Made by a program: the position numbers and the translations under genes
Notes under the pieces: generated by a model
The model's input: only the letters and a program-made list of their open reading frames with translations
What the model was told of the DNA's origin: nothing
Databases searched by the model: none
Part shown: positions 5,787 through 7,407 of the stretch, one piece after another
How positions within the stretch are numbered: position 1 is the stretch's first letter
How the letters are laid out: every line of letters starts with the position of its first letter
Source: an uncultured Collinsella sp.
GTDB lineage: Bacteria; Actinomycetota; Coriobacteriia; Coriobacteriales; Coriobacteriaceae
DNA: 7,407 bases
Assembly (NCBI GenBank): GCA_902494815.1
Contig: CABUVB010000087.1
Span: forward strand, 1-7,407
Direction of reading: 5' to 3'

Positions 5787-6757
5787 TTTTGGAGTATTCT
5801 GCTTCCATCCGTGCGCGAGAAGGCTTCCAAGCCGTTCTCGAGCGACGTTTGCGCCACAAATTCGGACGATTTGTCCAATTCCAAACTTTTTTTCGCGCTC
5901 GATACGTCCCCGGGCGGCTCCAGAGAGCCCAAATTGTCCTCACGCCTGCTGAATACTCCGTTTTTTGCACATCGGATGGCACCCCACCCCAACGTGTCAT
6001 CGGAAAACAGCGATTCTCGGCGTCCCAAAGAAGCCATATCCGCCACCTCGCGCACGCGACCGTCCTCAATCCGGTACGCACACGTCGCGTATTCGAGCAT
6101 TGGGCGCGGCTGATGCGTCGCCACAACAACCGTGCAGCCCAGCTCGCGATTCACACGAAACAGCGCGTGCAGGAAATTCTTCTCCGCAACCGGATCAAGC
6201 TGAGACGTGGGCTCGTCGAGCAGCAGCACGCGCGGGCGCAGCGCCAGAACGGCCGCCAACGACAGCAGCTGCTTGCGACCACCCGAAAGCGTGTCAGTAT
6301 CGCGGTGGAGCCAATCCTCCAACCCAAAGAAATAGCTGGTCTCGGCTACGCGACGGTGCATCTCGTCGCGCGACATGCCTAAGTTTTCCAGGCCAAACGC
6401 CATCTCGTGCCACACGGTCTCGCACACGATCTGGTTCTCGGGATCCTGGAACACATAACCCACGCGCTCCGCCGATACCCGCACGTCCATGTCGGCAACG
6501 TTCTCGCCCAGCACGCGCGCATCGCCAGTGCGCTCGCCCGCTGGAGCGATCTCGGGCTTGAGCAGCGACAGCAGCGTCGACTTGCCCGAACCGGTACCGC
6601 CAACAAGCAGCGCAAACGCACCTTGGGGAACAGACCAGTCGAGCCCCTCGAGCACCGCAGCATCGGGGTAGGCAAAGCTCAGGCTCCGCACCTCAATCGC
6701 CGGCGCGGCCGAGCCATATGCCACACCCGCCGCCGAGCTCCTATCCAACCGAGCCAT
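5510..6757 (-). CDS. ecfA1: ECF transporter ATPase, first nucleotide-binding domain, with out-of-frame tail
   Basis: Residues 1-245 form a complete ABC ATPase: Walker A GGTGSGKST (53-61), Q-loop YVFQDPENQIV (101-111), signature LSGGRKQLL (157-165), Walker B RVLLLDEPTSQLDP (176-189) and switch THQ (214-216). DPENQIV is typical of EcfA proteins. A linker follows (about 246-324). From residue 325 the frame reads Arg/Cys-rich sequence (RRFRPVRCMRSW...) that is the wrong-frame shadow of the second ATPase. The natural product is therefore either about 324 residues plus an accidental tail, or a fused protein of about 545 residues made by a one-base shift near 5786-5893. The start ATG overlaps the ecfT stop (TGATG), implying coupled translation. 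I consider this gene frameshifted or subject to recoding. Confidence 0.85.
   Translation of the reverse strand: MARLDRSSAAGVAYGSAAPAIEVRSLSFAYPDAAVLEGLDWSVPQGAFALLVGGTGSGKSTLLSLLKPEIAPAGERTGDARVLGENVADMDVRVSAERVGYVFQDPENQIVCETVWHEMAFGLENLGMSRDEMHRRVAETSYFFGLEDWLHRDTDTLSGGRKQLLSLAAVLALRPRVLLLDEPTSQLDPVAEKNFLHALFRVNRELGCTVVVATHQPRPMLEYATCAYRIEDGRVREVADMASLGRRESLFSDDTLGWGAIRCAKNGVFSRREDNLGSLEPPGDVSSAKKSLELDKSSEFVAQTSLENGLEAFSRTDGSRILQKCTAGRLPPCRKAGFATIERPAGCCAGSMRRFRPVRCMRSWAATDAVSRRYSRCWRRPPSCSAAAWCAERPRRRCCLRIPKHCWLPRRFAMS
5781..5970. repeat. MITE-like element with imperfect terminal inverted repeats, inside the ATPase linker
   Basis: The ends are inverted copies: 5781-5802 begins GTGCA and contains GGAGTATTC, and 5948-5970 contains GAATACTCC and ends TGCAC. 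The arms differ mainly in their T5/A6 homopolymer. Between them are smaller inverted repeats: GGCTT/AAGCC (5823-5834), ACAAAT/ATTTGT (5856-5874) and GGCTC/GAGCC (5916-5929). The T7 run (5887-5893) and lower GC in the right half set it apart from the flanking ATPase-coding DNA. It covers nearly all the linker between the two ATPase domains and is where the reading frame changes. I cannot define target-site duplications because the ends contain the palindrome TGCA. Whether it is mobile is inference. Confidence 0.55.
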
Positions 6758-7407
6758 CAGCCAAACCTCTTCTCATCAATCGCGTGCAACGCGCAAGGCA
6801 GCACCATCCAGGCAACGTACACGACATAGCCCGGCCACGGCGCCGGCACCGAGAGCTGCGGATAAAACGAATACTGCGTCGTCGCGGTCCACGCCACCGC
6901 CACCGCGGCAGCACCAAACAGCGCGAGCCCGACCAGCGCGGCAACGTCGCTGCGCCCCAGTCGATACCGCGCATACGTCGTACGACGCGTCGCGGCACCC
7001 CACCCGCGCGAGCGCATCGCGTCCGCGCGCTCCAGCGAATCTTCCATGCCCCAGCCCATCAACACGCTCGACGCCCGCAGGCGCGAGCGCACGGGGTCGG
7101 CCGGCGCACGCCCCGGCACATCAATCGCATCCTGCACCGCCAGCACCGTACGACCGCGGCGTAAAAACTGCGGGATAAGCCTCATGCACATCGAGATCAT
7201 GAGCGCAATCACCGGCGCGGCGTTGCCTAACAGTGCGAGTACCTTGTCGTATTCGAGCATCGACGCCGCGGCCTCAAACCACAGCACGCTCGCCACAAAC
7301 AGCCCGCCCATGCACAGGCCGTATACCATGCTCTCCAGATACACCGCGCGCATGCCAATACGGAACAGCTCCGTCGAGCCCGAGGCGCTAAACAGCGGAT
7401 TGACCAG
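6757..7407 (-). CDS. ecfT: ECF transporter transmembrane component EcfT (partial, N-terminus off the right edge)
   Basis: The last 216 residues of an EcfT-type membrane protein, open to the window end. The visible part begins LVNPLFSASGSTELFRIG, the conserved NPLFSxxGxT-LF region of the family. Hydrophobic helices follow (MVYGLCMGGLFVASVLWF, then NAAPVIALMISMCMRLIP), then a long polar cytoplasmic part with RGRTVLAVQDAID, LERADAMRSRGWG and RRTTYARYRLGRSD. The SRGWG segment corresponds to the Ala-Arg-Gly coupling motif that docks on the ATPases. Two C-terminal membrane segments complete it (VAALVGLALFGAAAVAVAW; YVVYVAWMVLPCALHAI). EcfT holds the S component and converts ATP hydrolysis into movement. 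Its stop overlaps the ATPase start by one base. The promoter or any riboswitch would lie beyond the window. Confidence 0.9.
   Translation of the reverse strand: MVNPLFSASGSTELFRIGMRAVYLESMVYGLCMGGLFVASVLWFEAAASMLEYDKVLALLGNAAPVIALMISMCMRLIPQFLRRGRTVLAVQDAIDVPGRAPADPVRSRLRASSVLMGWGMEDSLERADAMRSRGWGAATRRTTYARYRLGRSDVAALVGLALFGAAAVAVAWTATTQYSFYPQLSVPAPWPGYVVYVAWMVLPCALHAIDEKRFG

Noticed and set aside
4316..5970. Possible relationship between the convergent hairpin and the linker element (both contain A-runs near a G-A-rich/TATTC motif)
   Set aside because: The similarity is a short, gapped match; not enough to call one family without a search.
5647..6129. Minus-strand frame across the ATPase linker (160 codons)
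   Set aside because: It overlaps both conserved ATPase domains in a third frame, is Arg/Trp-rich and has no recognisable domain.
5789..6382. Plus-strand frames crossing the linker element (5391-6113, 5789-6382)
   Set aside because: They extend into antisense ATPase sequence with no SD or domain. A small peptide encoded by the element itself cannot be excluded but is unsupported.
1..7407. CRISPR arrays, tRNA/rRNA genes, transposase genes, phage genes
   Set aside because: No regularly spaced repeats, no cloverleaf candidate and no transposase or phage motifs were seen on either strand.

Overview
The window is GC-rich, densely coding DNA. Its gene content and protein style (a folP-folK fusion, a Firmicutes-type sirtuin, a dedicated ECF vitamin-transport module, Ala/Arg-rich proteins) suggest a gut actinobacterium of the class Coriobacteriia, for example a Collinsella relative. 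The taxon is an inference from protein style, not from a marker gene.

Layout, left to right. (1) A minus-strand cluster runs from about 3298 down to position 1: a sirtuin (2546-3298), a two-domain dihydropteroate synthase / HPPK folate enzyme (708-2450), and directly after its stop codon a biotin-protein-ligase-like protein (1-707, running off the left edge) that lacks the residues normally needed for biotinyl-AMP chemistry. (2) A 136-bp divergent intergenic region separates the sirtuin from the plus-strand exodeoxyribonuclease III gene (3435-4253). (3) A convergent intergenic gap holds a large hairpin with a perfect 17-bp stem. (4) A minus-strand ECF transporter operon fills the rest, in transcription order: ecfT (partial at the right edge), a first ATPase domain, a second ATPase domain, and a substrate-binding S component that ends at 4403. 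Junctions are tight: ecfT and the first ATPase overlap by one base (TGATG), and the second ATPase and the S component are 4 bp apart. Together these make a complete group-I ECF importer of unknown substrate.

The most unusual spot is in the ATPase region. The two nucleotide-binding domains lie in different reading frames. The first ORF runs 92 codons out of frame across the start of the second domain. The frame change falls in a linker bounded by imperfect inverted repeats (5781-5802 and 5948-5970) and containing several small hairpins and A/T homopolymers. It looks like a roughly 190-bp MITE-like or structured repeat inserted into a once-fused dual-ATPase gene. A sequence error in a homopolymer, or slippage/frameshifting, would also restore the fusion. 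Other points of interest are the roughly 135-residue low-complexity insertion inside the dihydropteroate synthase domain, the degenerate biotin-ligase-like protein, and the convergent hairpin, which may be a dispersed repeat.
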